Source: an uncultured Spirochaetales bacterium
Lineage (GTDB): Bacteria > Spirochaetota > Spirochaetia > Sphaerochaetales > Sphaerochaetaceae
Assembly: GCA_949289305.1 (NCBI GenBank)
Contig: CASENB010000003.1
Location: 62,001 to 126,000, forward strand
Length of the DNA: 64,000 nucleotides
Reading direction: 5' to 3'
Under the pieces are notes generated by a model. That model ran no database searches and was not told the DNA's origin. It worked only from the letters and a program-made list of their open reading frames with translations. This document shows positions 1 through 7,948 of this stretch, piece by piece. Both the position numbers and the translations under genes were made by a program. The stretch's first letter is position 1. Each line of letters opens with the position of its first letter.

Positions 1-388
1 TGGAAAATCCTACGGCGGCCGTTAAGAATCCGGTGAGGGTATGAAGTGCCGTATCCCATCCTTTAAACCTCGTATAATACGAACTGATTTCTCCAAGAAT
101 CTCTGCAGAAAATACCATTATTAGTACTATGATTTCTAGCGTATTAGGTATGTCTATCTTAAATTGATGCTCTATAATGGAAGGTGCAGCCAATAAAATA
201 AGCGTCAATACACATAAGAAGACATTATAATATTCCCCATTGAAGAACTGTAAAACCATTACGGCAATTACAATCGCACGTAGAAGGAAATAGACAGTCA
301 CTAAGACAGGCTCTTTTTTCGCTTTTTCTCTGAGTCGCTCTTTTTTAAGATCCCTTTTCTCTTTTTCATCATTCTTTTTCTTATTCAT
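1..388 (-). CDS. integral membrane protein, 3' part missing (runs off window start)
   Basis: An open frame of 129 codons reads from ATG at 388 to the window edge with no stop, so only the N-terminal part is present. The first ~28 residues are almost all charged (Lys/Glu/Arg). Hydrophobic segments follow at about residues 29-50, 55-70 and 80-100. The last visible part contains SSYYTRFKGWDTALHTLTGF, a loop with a WDT-LH pattern that I associate with small integral membrane proteins of the DUF2238 type; that assignment is weak. A second ATG at 392 runs into a stop after two codons, so 388 is the better start. Role unknown. Confidence 0.6.
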   Translation of the reverse strand, partial: MNKKKNDEKEKRDLKKERLREKAKKEPVLVTVYFLLRAIVIAVMVLQFFNGEYYNVFLCVLTLILLAAPSIIEHQFKIDIPNTLEIIVLIMVFSAEILGEISSYYTRFKGWDTALHTLTGFLTAAVGFS

Positions 389-502
389 TCATTTATCACC
401 TTAACTGCCTTGTTATCTAATGTTGTATAGTGACCACGTAATTGTAGCATAATAGAGAAAAAATTTTATTTAAAAAGCAAGATTTTTTGCAATAAGTCAT
501 TG

Positions 503-519
503 TTGCCTAGTTTTGCCTA
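503..519. repeat. tandem TTGCCTA half-sites, 10 bp apart
   Basis: TTGCCTA occurs at 503-509 and again at 513-519, one helical turn apart. The site lies in the divergent intergenic region between the membrane protein (start 388, minus strand) and the aminopeptidase (start 611, plus strand). The arrangement suits a regulator binding one face of the helix, but no regulator is known. The rest of 389-610 is AT-rich with no gene. Confidence 0.25.
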
Positions 520-610
520 TATCTAACCTTCAGGATGAGAGTTGCCACTACTCTAGAAAAAATATAAGTTTTAGACTAAAAGAAGATTAGTTATTTTTTC
601 AGGAGGAAAC

Positions 611-1921
611 ATGTCGGATACTGTAAAAAAGTATATTAAATTCATATCAGAAAACAAAAGCGAAAGGGAATGCGTACAAACATTCATTAAAGAGGCAGAG
701 AAAAAAGGATACTCCCCTATAGAGGATCATGAGATCCTAAGCCCGGGGGACAGAGTTTATATCACAGTTTACGGAAAGGCAATCGCTCTATTCGAGATCG
801 GCACAGAGCCGTTAGAAGAAGGGCTTAATATCCTTTGCGCACATATAGATTCGCCAAGACTCGATTTAAAGATGAAACCGCTTTACGAGAAGAACGGCAT
901 AGTCTATTTGAACACGCACTACTACGGGGGCATAAAGAAATACCAATGGGTAACCCTTCCTCTTGCAATACATGGCGTCGTGGCTAAAAAGAACGGAGAA
1001 GTTGTCAATGTCGTAATGGGAGAAGATGACGACGACTACACATTCGCAATTTCTGATATCCTTCCACATATCGCACAGGAACAGATGAAGAAGAGCGCAA
1101 GCGAATTCATCCCAGGAGAAAACCTCGATGTAATCGTAGGCCTTAACAGAGAGGACAAGAAAGGGGAAGGAAAAAACGAAGTTCTGAAAGTGCTCAAAGA
1201 GAAATATGGAATCGATGAAGATGATTTCTTATCTGCAGAGCTTGAAGTAGTACCGGCAGGAAAAGCGAAGTACCTAGGCCTTAGAAAAGATATGATCATC
1301 GGATATGGTCAGGATGACAGGGTATGCGCCTATACAAGTTTCCTTGCGGCTCTCGAACACAACAAGGCAAAGAGAACCTGCTGCTGTCTTCTTGTTGACA
1401 AAGAAGAGATAGGATCTGTTGGAGCAACTGGAATGGACAGTCTCCTTCTTGAGAACGCGTTATCAGAATTAGCTCTCCGCCTAGCTTCCTCAACAGAAAT
1501 CAAGATAAGACGAGCATTGAAGAACTCCTATATGCTTTCAAGCGATGTAAACAGCGCATTAGATCCTCTTAACATGGATTTATATGACGAAGACAACTCT
1601 TCATCGCTTGGAGGAGGAATCGTATTCAACAAATACACAGGTTCAAGAGGAAAGAGCGGAGCTAGCGACGCAAATGCAGAATACATTGCAAAACTTAGAA
1701 GAACCATGGATGACAATAAGGTAAAATTCCAGATGGCAGACATGGCGAAAGTAGATGTAGGAGGCGGAGGAACGATCGCTAAATATGCGGCATGGTACGG
1801 CATGAACGTAATAGATTCAGGCGTTGCGGTACTGAGCATGCACTCCCCGTTTGAAATCACATCGACCTATGACGTCGAGATGGCTAAAAAATGCTATACG
1901 GCGTTTTTGGATATTGAATGA
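611..1921 (+). CDS. M18-family metalloaminopeptidase (aspartyl aminopeptidase-like)
   Basis: 436 residues, normal for peptidase family M18. These are cytoplasmic dinuclear-zinc aminopeptidases that trim N-terminal residues, often acidic ones. Zinc-ligand regions typical of the family are visible: CAHIDSPR (His78, Asp80), GQDDRVC near residue 237, the catalytic DKEEIGSVGATG near residue 265, and LSMHSPFE with the C-terminal His. The start is set by a strong AGGAGG Shine-Dalgarno sequence at 601-606. Monocistronic; a stem-loop follows the stop. The family is clear. Substrate preference (Asp/Glu or other) cannot be read from sequence, since bacterial M18 members vary. Confidence 0.9.
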   Translation: MSDTVKKYIKFISENKSERECVQTFIKEAEKKGYSPIEDHEILSPGDRVYITVYGKAIALFEIGTEPLEEGLNILCAHIDSPRLDLKMKPLYEKNGIVYLNTHYYGGIKKYQWVTLPLAIHGVVAKKNGEVVNVVMGEDDDDYTFAISDILPHIAQEQMKKSASEFIPGENLDVIVGLNREDKKGEGKNEVLKVLKEKYGIDEDDFLSAELEVVPAGKAKYLGLRKDMIIGYGQDDRVCAYTSFLAALEHNKAKRTCCCLLVDKEEIGSVGATGMDSLLLENALSELALRLASSTEIKIRRALKNSYMLSSDVNSALDPLNMDLYDEDNSSSLGGGIVFNKYTGSRGKSGASDANAEYIAKLRRTMDDNKVKFQMADMAKVDVGGGGTIAKYAAWYGMNVIDSGVAVLSMHSPFEITSTYDVEMAKKCYTAFLDIE

Positions 1922-1925
1922 CAGT

Positions 1926-1950
1926 AATAGCCTGCAAAACGCAGGCTATT
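1926..1950. terminator. bidirectional terminator hairpin
   Basis: A perfect 10-bp stem (1926-1935 pairing with 1941-1950) with an AAAAC loop lies between two convergent stop codons. It overlaps the stop of the minus-strand gene. T-richness after the stem is modest on the plus strand (AATCTTTCTC). Confidence 0.7.
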
Positions 1951-2923
1951 AATCTTTCTCAATACTTTTACCAAGCAGCAGCCCAAGACCTTCCCGCACA
2001 AAAGGATAATACCGTTCTCTATTATTTGCGCTGAAATAACAGTACCATGTGTCATCGCTTTCAAGGTATTTTAAATCGCAAGAGGTTATGGCCCTGCTTG
2101 AAAAACCGCTCTCAGCTTGCGTGTGCATGACCTTTACAGTATCGAACTTGTAGCCGTCTTCACTCTTTAAAAGCAGCATGAGCGATCTTGATTTGTCATT
2201 TTCCTTGTCATAAACATAAGAACACTCAACGGCACAGAGCGCATCAGAGCATACGAAAAGCCTGACAGCTCCTGCAGCAAGACTCCTGTATTTCCCATCA
2301 GGCTCTATTTCTAGGACAGCCTTATTCCTCAGCTTATACGGCCCTTCTATGAACTTCGACTCTGCCGCCATAAAACGCACAGCAGTCTTTTGCCCGCTAT
2401 CGAACATCTTCGCCTCTCCTGAACCGAAAAATAGGATATAACGTCCCATCCATTCGACAACTTGGGGCCTTGAAATCCTGCAAGGCCCCATTCTATAAGA
2501 AGAAAGAGAGACGTCTCTAGAATCAAGTACAGGAGCATCAGGAGACCATTTAAAAAGATCTTCTGATTTTGAAAAGTAAATGAGACTATAGTTTTTTGAA
2601 ACACCATCGCTCTTTTTATTGAAGTTATGACGTTCAAAGAACATATAATAAACGTTTCCGACTTTAGTTATATAAGGAAAATGAGCCCTTAAAAAGAGAG
2701 GCCTGCCAGTCTCTTTCCAATCCAATCCGCTATCGGAGGTGTAATGGTGAATGCCTAAATACGTATGGCAGAACATATGATACTTTCCATCTACAGTTTC
2801 AGATGGAAAGAGTACGCATGGATCGCTTAGACGTGGAAGATACCATTTACTCTTTGCTATCTCATCTTCCCTAAAAGAGTACCATGAAGTGTTAACAAGA
2901 GCAGAGGAAGGGATATAACGCAT
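1949..2923 (-). CDS. glycoside-hydrolase-like five-bladed beta-propeller protein
   Basis: 324 residues without a signal peptide. Early motifs (SDPCVLFPSE, KYHMFCHTY, HYTSDSGLDWKETGRPL, VYYMFFERH) and later ones (GRYILFFGSGEA, SLAAGAVRLFVCSDALCAVECS, WYCYFSANNRERYYPF) repeat the pattern of one aromatic blade strand per ~60 residues. This is typical of the arabinanase/levansucrase/invertase (GH43/GH32/GH130-like) propeller superfamily. The SDP near residue 33 may hold the catalytic Asp. It would act on a cytoplasmic oligosaccharide or glycoside. Its start overlaps the stop of the upstream membrane-protein gene (TAATG), so it is last in a four-gene minus-strand operon. The exact GH family is not certain. 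Confidence 0.6.
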   Translation of the reverse strand: MRYIPSSALVNTSWYSFREDEIAKSKWYLPRLSDPCVLFPSETVDGKYHMFCHTYLGIHHYTSDSGLDWKETGRPLFLRAHFPYITKVGNVYYMFFERHNFNKKSDGVSKNYSLIYFSKSEDLFKWSPDAPVLDSRDVSLSSYRMGPCRISRPQVVEWMGRYILFFGSGEAKMFDSGQKTAVRFMAAESKFIEGPYKLRNKAVLEIEPDGKYRSLAAGAVRLFVCSDALCAVECSYVYDKENDKSRSLMLLLKSEDGYKFDTVKVMHTQAESGFSSRAITSCDLKYLESDDTWYCYFSANNRERYYPFVREGLGLLLGKSIEKD

Positions 2924-3216
2924 TATTCCCTCCTATCCCTCCTGTTCTTTTTAGGCGTGAATAAAGGATCAAGCTTGTCTTCCAAGTTGAACTTGACCGT
3001 AGCCCATTTTACAAGCTTCGTATAGATTAAGAACGACAGTATTATCGCAACAAGAAAAACAATGAATACCGCCATTGAAAAAAGTCCTGCGTTCTCTTCT
3101 GAAAACGGGATGAATGAAACAAGTACGATTCCTGCAACAACAAATGCAAACAGCAATGCGATGTTGACGACCGTAGCAACAGCCATGAATATTAATGAGT
3201 TAGTTTTTTTGTTCAT
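2923..3216 (-). CDS. small two-helix membrane protein, unknown
   Basis: 97 residues. Two strongly hydrophobic segments (about residues 9-35 and 44-66) are followed by a basic cytoplasmic tail (KNRRDRRE). No recognisable family. It lies between lspA and the propeller gene with overlaps of a few bases on both sides, so it is translated from the same mRNA. The overlaps and clean hydrophobic pattern support a real gene. Function unknown. Confidence 0.6.
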   Translation of the reverse strand: MNKKTNSLIFMAVATVVNIALLFAFVVAGIVLVSFIPFSEENAGLFSMAVFIVFLVAIILSFLIYTKLVKWATVKFNLEDKLDPLFTPKKNRRDRRE

Positions 3217-3719
3217 ATTTCTTTTTTTATTCCTCTATAGAACATCGATATTAACAGAAGGATTGCAGAGATCACAACAGAAGCATCTGCAATATTATAC
3301 GTGGGAAAACGTTCCATTCCAAAAAGACCATAATTATTTGTGCTTATGAAATCCACAACGCTCATTGATCTGAATATCCTGTCTATAAGATTGCCAATTC
3401 CTCCTCCAACAAAGCCAGCAAGCATATATTTTTCAAAAGTAGAAAATTCTTTCTCATCCTTTACAATATAATACGAGATTGCCGCAATGAGAATTAAAGG
3501 CAAGACTATAAAGAGAACTATCTTAATAGGGAGAGCAAAGCTCTCTCCAAGAGAGAACGCTACAGCATTATTTCTTACGTGCACAATACGAAGAAAGTCA
3601 TTGAACAATGAGAACTTAATGGTATTCTCCGGAATATAACGTACAACAAGAGCCTTGGTCACCTGATCTATGATTATGATAACAAAAGACAGGATAAAAG
3701 GTTTTAATTTCTTTATCAT
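3213..3719 (-). CDS. lspA: lipoprotein signal peptidase (signal peptidase II)
   Basis: 168 residues with four transmembrane segments. This is the inner-membrane aspartic protease that cleaves prolipoproteins just before the lipidated cysteine. Family motifs are all present: IIDQVTKALV near the N-terminus, VRNNAVAFSLG (residues 48-58), GGGIGNLIDR (105-114) and VVDFI. The catalytic pair should be Asp123 in VVDF and Asp145 in NIADAS. Its substrates in this window include the lipoproteins at 28.0 kb and 38.5 kb. It follows the Nif3-family gene with a 4-bp overlap. Confidence 0.93.
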   Translation of the reverse strand: MIKKLKPFILSFVIIIIDQVTKALVVRYIPENTIKFSLFNDFLRIVHVRNNAVAFSLGESFALPIKIVLFIVLPLILIAAISYYIVKDEKEFSTFEKYMLAGFVGGGIGNLIDRIFRSMSVVDFISTNNYGLFGMERFPTYNIADASVVISAILLLISMFYRGIKKEI

Positions 3720-4471
3720 AGCCCTGTAGGAGCATCGATAAAGAATGTTTCAATACCAAGCTCCTTCTCCGTATAGCGCATTACAGCCTGAACTCCAAAG
3801 ACTTCGCTCTTGTAGTGCCCGCCTGCTATCATAGTCATATTGCTCTCTTTCACCAGAGAATAATCTGAGTGTTCAGCCTCCCCTGTAATATAACAGTCAA
3901 CGCACTCTTTTATCGCATCCTTCACATCGCTTGATGCGCCTCCGCTTATGATTGCGACACTCTCAATCATATCCTTTCCGAAGTTGATTATCCTTAGCCC
4001 TTCATCTTCTGAAAAACCAAGAATACGTGCAATTTCATTGGCTGTCATCGCAAAAGGGAGCCTGCCTTTAAAGCCTACGTTCTTTCCTCTCCACTCTCCA
4101 AAAGGATCGTAACTATTAAGGCCAAGGCGCAGGGCCATCTGTGCATTATTCCCATATATAGGGTGAGCATCAAGGGGGATATGGCATGCAAAAAGCCCCA
4201 TATCGGAATCAAGAGCCTTCTTGACCCTATGATAGTGCATTCCGCTAATTGCTATAGGACTGCCCCAGAAAAGTCCATGATGGACAAAAAGAAGATCTGC
4301 TCCATTATCTGCAGCCTGACAGATCGTATCCATGGATGCGTCTACAGCAAAAGCGACCTTTTTTATATCCTTATTGCTCATTGAAATCTGAAGTCCGTTC
4401 AGTGAGATATCATCATAGCTTTCGATATCCAGCAGATTTGTATAATGTTTAATAAGTTCGTCTCGATTCAT
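3716..4471 (-). CDS. Nif3-like dinuclear metal-centre protein (YbgI/YqfO family)
   Basis: 251 residues from the chosen start. The metal-binding segments expected of the family are present: FVHHGLFWG, ACHIPLDAH, YITGEAEHSD and AGGHYKSE. The protein forms a toroidal hexamer with two metals per subunit; its biological role is debated (GTP cyclohydrolase I type 2 has been proposed). I chose ATG 4471 (MNRDELIKHY) because it matches the usual N-terminus. The frame is open upstream to 4531, but that would overlap the divergent Lon-like gene. A TATAAT lies six bases upstream of this ATG with no Shine-Dalgarno sequence, which predicts a leaderless transcript. Confidence 0.85.
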   Translation of the reverse strand: MNRDELIKHYTNLLDIESYDDISLNGLQISMSNKDIKKVAFAVDASMDTICQAADNGADLLFVHHGLFWGSPIAISGMHYHRVKKALDSDMGLFACHIPLDAHPIYGNNAQMALRLGLNSYDPFGEWRGKNVGFKGRLPFAMTANEIARILGFSEDEGLRIINFGKDMIESVAIISGGASSDVKDAIKECVDCYITGEAEHSDYSLVKESNMTMIAGGHYKSEVFGVQAVMRYTEKELGIETFFIDAPTGL

Positions 4472-4477
4472 ACTGAA

Positions 4478-4517
4478 ATTATAATGCGTTGACAGATAAT
4501 AATCTACAAAATACATT
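4478..4517. promoter_or_regulatory. divergent promoters for the Nif3-like and Lon-like genes
   Basis: Plus strand: TTGACA at 4489-4494, a 17-bp spacer and TACATT at 4512-4517, then exactly six bases to the ATG at 4524. Minus strand: TATAAT at 4483-4478, then exactly six bases to the ATG at 4471; its -35 is weak. Both genes lack a Shine-Dalgarno sequence, so both mRNAs are predicted to begin at or next to the start codon. Confidence 0.7.
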
Positions 4518-4523
4518 ATTGCT

Positions 4524-6413
4524 ATGATCAAAGAAATTAAAGCGGATGATCTCTCTCTTGAGTTTGAGGATCTAGATTATTCGGCAATAGAGGAAAAAGA
4601 CGAAATCGTTGGACAGGAAAGAGCTCTTGAAGCTCTTCGCCTTGGTTTTAAAATAGAGAGGAACGGCTACAACATATACGTATCAGGGGATGAATCCACA
4701 GCAAGAATGAGTGCTGTAAAAAGAGAGGTAAGTAAAATAGAATCTGATGTCTCGCATCTGTTTGATGCGGCATATGCATATAACGTAAAAGATCCGAAAT
4801 GCCCTATTTCACTTATTTTTAAAATGGGAGACGCGATAAACTTTCAAAATGATCTTTATGATATAAAAGATGGCAAAATAAGCATAGAAGAGATTAAAAA
4901 CAAATATAAAGATGCAAAAATAGACCATTTTTTAGACAGTCTTCCACCTTTTAAAGATAAAGAAAGCGCATACAAAATAAACATTGTTTTAAACAGAAAA
5001 GACGCAAAAAGAAGACCTCTCGTAATAGAGTCCCACCCATCTCATGACTCTCTGTTCGGTTTCAGAGACAAAGATGAAAAAGATGCTCATCTATCATATC
5101 ACATAGGATCTTATCAGATGGCATCTGGAGGTTTTCTAGTACTGAATGCAGAAGAGCTTCTTTTAGAACCAGGCCTTTGGACAAAGCTTAAACGCTATTT
5201 GAATATGAGCGAAGAGGCTCTTACGTCTTCCGCAGTACAAGGGGAGCTTATCGACACGATAAGGCCCTACCCTATAAGCAGAAGGACAAAAGTCATTCTA
5301 ATCGGAAGCGACGACACTTATGATGAGCTATCAGAAAAGGACGAACAGTTTCTGCGCCTTTTCAAAATCTCAGCAGAGTTCGACTACCAGATGGAAAGGA
5401 ATATAAAAAACATTGAGGGAACAGTCTCCTATCTGAAAAGAAACGCAAAAGGCCTTTTAAAGCTGACCAACGCTGCATATCAGGAAATACTTAGATACTC
5501 ATCATGGTATAGCGAGAATAAGAAGATGCTCACAACACAGCTATCCCTTTTAGGCGACTTGGAAAAGGAGGCGGACATAAGGGCGCGAGAGAGAGGAAAG
5601 AACGTAATAGACGGGGATGACGTAAAAGACGCGATAACAAATAGAAATTCGCTATCCGGTCTTACAGAAGACAGGATAAACAGGGAGATAAAAGACGGGG
5701 ACATGCTGATAACACTTAATGGAAAACTCGTCGGACAGGTAAACGGACTTGCTGTCATCGACAGAGGGCTTGCATCCTTTGGAACCCCTACCGTAATCAG
5801 TGCAACAGCCGCCCCAGGAAACGAAGGGATAGTAAACATCGAGCATGAGGCTGGGCTATCGGGAGGCATACACGACAAAGGACTATTAATTCTCGAAGGC
5901 TATCTGCGCCATCGATATGCAAAAAATTTTCCATTATCTTTATATGCTGGAATCTGTTTTGAACAAAGCTACGGCGAAGTGGACGGCGACTCTGCGAGTT
6001 CAGCAGAACTTCTTGCTCTGTTATCTGCTATAGGAGAGATACCTTTAAGACAGGATATAGCAGTAACGGGATCTGTAAATCAGATGGGATTAATACAGCC
6101 GGTTGGGGCAATCAATGAGAAGATCGAAGGTTTTTATAATGCCTGCAAAACGATAGGATTTACCAAATTCCAAGGCGTTATTATTCCAAGACAGAACGAA
6201 ATGAGCCTTATTCTCCCATACGAAATAGAGGGAAAAATAAAGGAAGGAGTCTTCCATATCTACTCGGTTGAGACAATAGACGAGGCAATGAGCATATTAT
6301 CTGAGAGAGAAAGCGGTGAGAGAATGACTAAAGGACAGTTCCCTCTTACAAGCGTAAACAGGGCAATTGAGGACGGGCTTAAACGCCTTTACTCTTCTTC
6401 GCAGAAGAATTAG
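4524..6413 (+). CDS. Lon-like protease with degenerate ATPase P-loop (LonB/LonC type)
   Basis: 629 residues. The C-terminal Lon protease domain carries the Ser-Lys dyad: GDSASS with Ser490 and NEKIEG with Lys533. The N-terminal half matches the AAA_32/LonB-like type (IVGQERALEALRLGFK, then GGFLVLNAEELL). The expected Walker A (GPPGTGKT-like) is replaced by SGDESTARMS at residues 54-63, lacking the P-loop glycine and lysine. The protein is also shorter than the ~750-800 residues usual for the family. This resembles LonC proteases, which degrade unfolded substrates without ATP hydrolysis; that comparison is inference. Its last 35 bases overlap the convergent SpoU gene. Confidence 0.82.
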   Translation: MIKEIKADDLSLEFEDLDYSAIEEKDEIVGQERALEALRLGFKIERNGYNIYVSGDESTARMSAVKREVSKIESDVSHLFDAAYAYNVKDPKCPISLIFKMGDAINFQNDLYDIKDGKISIEEIKNKYKDAKIDHFLDSLPPFKDKESAYKINIVLNRKDAKRRPLVIESHPSHDSLFGFRDKDEKDAHLSYHIGSYQMASGGFLVLNAEELLLEPGLWTKLKRYLNMSEEALTSSAVQGELIDTIRPYPISRRTKVILIGSDDTYDELSEKDEQFLRLFKISAEFDYQMERNIKNIEGTVSYLKRNAKGLLKLTNAAYQEILRYSSWYSENKKMLTTQLSLLGDLEKEADIRARERGKNVIDGDDVKDAITNRNSLSGLTEDRINREIKDGDMLITLNGKLVGQVNGLAVIDRGLASFGTPTVISATAAPGNEGIVNIEHEAGLSGGIHDKGLLILEGYLRHRYAKNFPLSLYAGICFEQSYGEVDGDSASSAELLALLSAIGEIPLRQDIAVTGSVNQMGLIQPVGAINEKIEGFYNACKTIGFTKFQGVIIPRQNEMSLILPYEIEGKIKEGVFHIYSVETIDEAMSILSERESGERMTKGQFPLTSVNRAIEDGLKRLYSSSQKN

Positions 6414-7128
6414 CCCAAGCAGAGAGTAGTATTGACGTAGCGGACGCTACGTTGATACTCCCTTTTGCGCCATACATATTTATTGAAACCACCCCCAGGC
6501 TATCTCTTGCCACTTTAAGGGCATCATTACTTACACCCTCTTCTTCGTTTCCTATCACGCAGATCCCTCTATCGGGAAACTGAAACTCCTCTATAGGGCA
6601 TCCTCCGACCTCAAGTGCAAAAACAGGAAGATCTAGATCGACATCCTCTAGTTCCGCATACTCATATCCAATGGCATCCACACAGCCTTTGCTGCTTTTC
6701 AATGAGCGAGGATGCCTTACATCTGCAGAACCGGGGCGTAAAAATATCTTCTTTACGCCAAAGGCCTCAGACGACCTGAATATAGATCCTGTATTAAACG
6801 GACTACGGATGCTGTCTAAATAGAGGTAATGGTCAAATACTTTGCGTTTAGAAAAATCAATATTTCCATTTTCATCAAAATCATCCCAGTCGGCAACGCT
6901 CTCGCCTAGAATGCTCAGACTCAGATAGTAGATATCGTCATAACGCCCTTTTGAGTAGTAGTACTCGGCTTTTTTCTTATCTTCATCGCTAATGAGGCTA
7001 AGAAAGTATGAAAAGATATCATCAAGTTCATCACAAGAAGATCCCATCTTCACAAGATGGAAAACCTCTCCGCATTTTCTAATCTGCACCCTCTCTTTAA
7101 GCGTCTTGATCTTCTTCAGTCTTATCAT
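6379..7128 (-). CDS. TrmH/SpoU-family RNA 2'-O-methyltransferase
   Basis: 249 residues. The C-terminal half has the SPOUT knot signatures: LDSIRSPFNTGSIFRS (motif 1, Asn and Arg), GICVIGNEEEGVS (motif 2) and GAKGSINVASATSILL (motif 3, SLNVAVA-like). It would 2'-O-methylate a ribose in rRNA or tRNA using S-adenosylmethionine. The N-terminal ~100 residues are not a typical L30e-like substrate domain that I recognise, so the target is unknown. The start overlaps the end of rsmI by 32 bases, which suggests translational coupling. Confidence 0.82.
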   Translation of the reverse strand: MIRLKKIKTLKERVQIRKCGEVFHLVKMGSSCDELDDIFSYFLSLISDEDKKKAEYYYSKGRYDDIYYLSLSILGESVADWDDFDENGNIDFSKRKVFDHYLYLDSIRSPFNTGSIFRSSEAFGVKKIFLRPGSADVRHPRSLKSSKGCVDAIGYEYAELEDVDLDLPVFALEVGGCPIEEFQFPDRGICVIGNEEEGVSNDALKVARDSLGVVSINMYGAKGSINVASATSILLSAWANSSAKKSKGV

Positions 7129-7804
7129 CTTGATTCCAGAAAAACAGTATTGCGAACTCCCCTTTTATGCTGCTTTTACCCTCTAAAATAGAGATTATAT
7201 CATCTATAGATCCTTTTTTTATCTCCTCAAACTGCTTAGTCATCTCACGCCCCATTACAGCAGAGATACTAGGATCTATCTCTTTAACCTCTTTTAGACT
7301 CTTAAGCACCCTGAACGGAGACTCATATATGATAAAAGGCTCCCTTCTAGAAATCAGCTCCTCTAGCCTCTTCTTCCTCCTTCCGCTTTTTGGGGAGAGA
7401 AAACCTTCAAAAGTATATGTACGCCCAACAGAGCCTGAAGCGCTAATAAGGGTTACAAACGCAGACGGCCCAGGGATTGGGATAACGTTATGATCTGAAT
7501 TATTTCTTATATAATCTGCCAAAACCGCCCCAGGATCGCTTATTCCCGGAGTGCCGGCATCAGAGCAGTATGCAATGTCGTTTCCTTCGTCAAGGAGCGT
7601 CAGTATTCCCTTACTGCTCTCTTTTTCATTATGTGCGTGTGTGGCTATCAGCCTCTTTTTTATCTCATAGTGGCTTAGCATCAGCGAAGTGTGCCTCGTG
7701 TCCTCACATGCAATAACATTAACATCTTTTAAAACCCTTAAGGCTCTGAGCGTTATATCTTCTAAATTTCCTATCGGCGTTGCAACTATATAGAGATTAG
7801 ACAT
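7097..7804 (-). CDS. rsmI: 16S rRNA 2'-O-ribose C1402 methyltransferase
   Basis: 235 residues. RsmI methylates the 2'-OH of C1402 in the decoding centre with S-adenosylmethionine. Family motifs: LYIVATPIGNLEDITLRAL at the N-terminus, ACEDTRHT, HAHNE, YCSDAGTPGISDPG, IPGPSAFVTLISASG and FEGFLSPK. The sequence lacks the C-terminal extension of longer members. No Shine-Dalgarno sequence is visible; TAGACT (minus strand, 7816-7811) lies six bases from the ATG, so the rsmI-SpoU mRNA is probably leaderless. Confidence 0.92.
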   Translation of the reverse strand: MSNLYIVATPIGNLEDITLRALRVLKDVNVIACEDTRHTSLMLSHYEIKKRLIATHAHNEKESSKGILTLLDEGNDIAYCSDAGTPGISDPGAVLADYIRNNSDHNVIPIPGPSAFVTLISASGSVGRTYTFEGFLSPKSGRRKKRLEELISRREPFIIYESPFRVLKSLKEVKEIDPSISAVMGREMTKQFEEIKKGSIDDIISILEGKSSIKGEFAILFFWNQDDKTEEDQDA

Positions 7805-7828
7805 ATTAGTAGTCTATCGTTATTTAAA

Positions 7829-7890
7829 AGGTTTAAAAAGACCAAAGAAGTGGTAAAAACCACCAATAATCAGGTTTAAAAGACTAAAAA
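7829..7890. promoter_or_regulatory. candidate PspF upstream activating sequence of psp operon 1
   Basis: Contains ACCA-N6-TGGT (7841-7854) running into the dyad GTGGT-AAAA-ACCAC (7850-7863). It also has two near-copies of a GGTTTAAAA motif, at 7829-7842 and 7873-7890. The second (GGTTTAAAAGACTAAAAA) matches 11131-11148 in front of psp operon 2 at 16 of 18 positions. Activators of sigma-54 promoters bind such sites about 20-150 bp upstream. Confidence 0.5.
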
Positions 7891-7908
7891 CAGCGCAAAA
7901 AGATCACT

Positions 7909-7924
7909 TGGCATGGCATTTGCA
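7909..7924 (+). promoter_or_regulatory. sigma-54 (-24/-12) promoter of psp operon 1
   Basis: TGGCATG-N4-TTGCA fits the sigma-54 consensus TGGCAYR-N4-TTGCW at every fixed position. GG is at 7910-7911 and GC at 7922-7923 with the required spacing. It sits 25 bases before the pspA-like ATG at 7949, and the overlapping ATG at 7913 is part of the promoter, not a start codon. Confidence 0.85.
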
Positions 7925-7948
7925 AAACAAGTGTCAAGGAGAAACAAA

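Noticed and set aside
7913-7948. ATG 7913 as the start of PspA copy 1
   Set aside because: It lies within the sigma-54 promoter, and ATG 7949 has a ribosome site and the family N-terminus.
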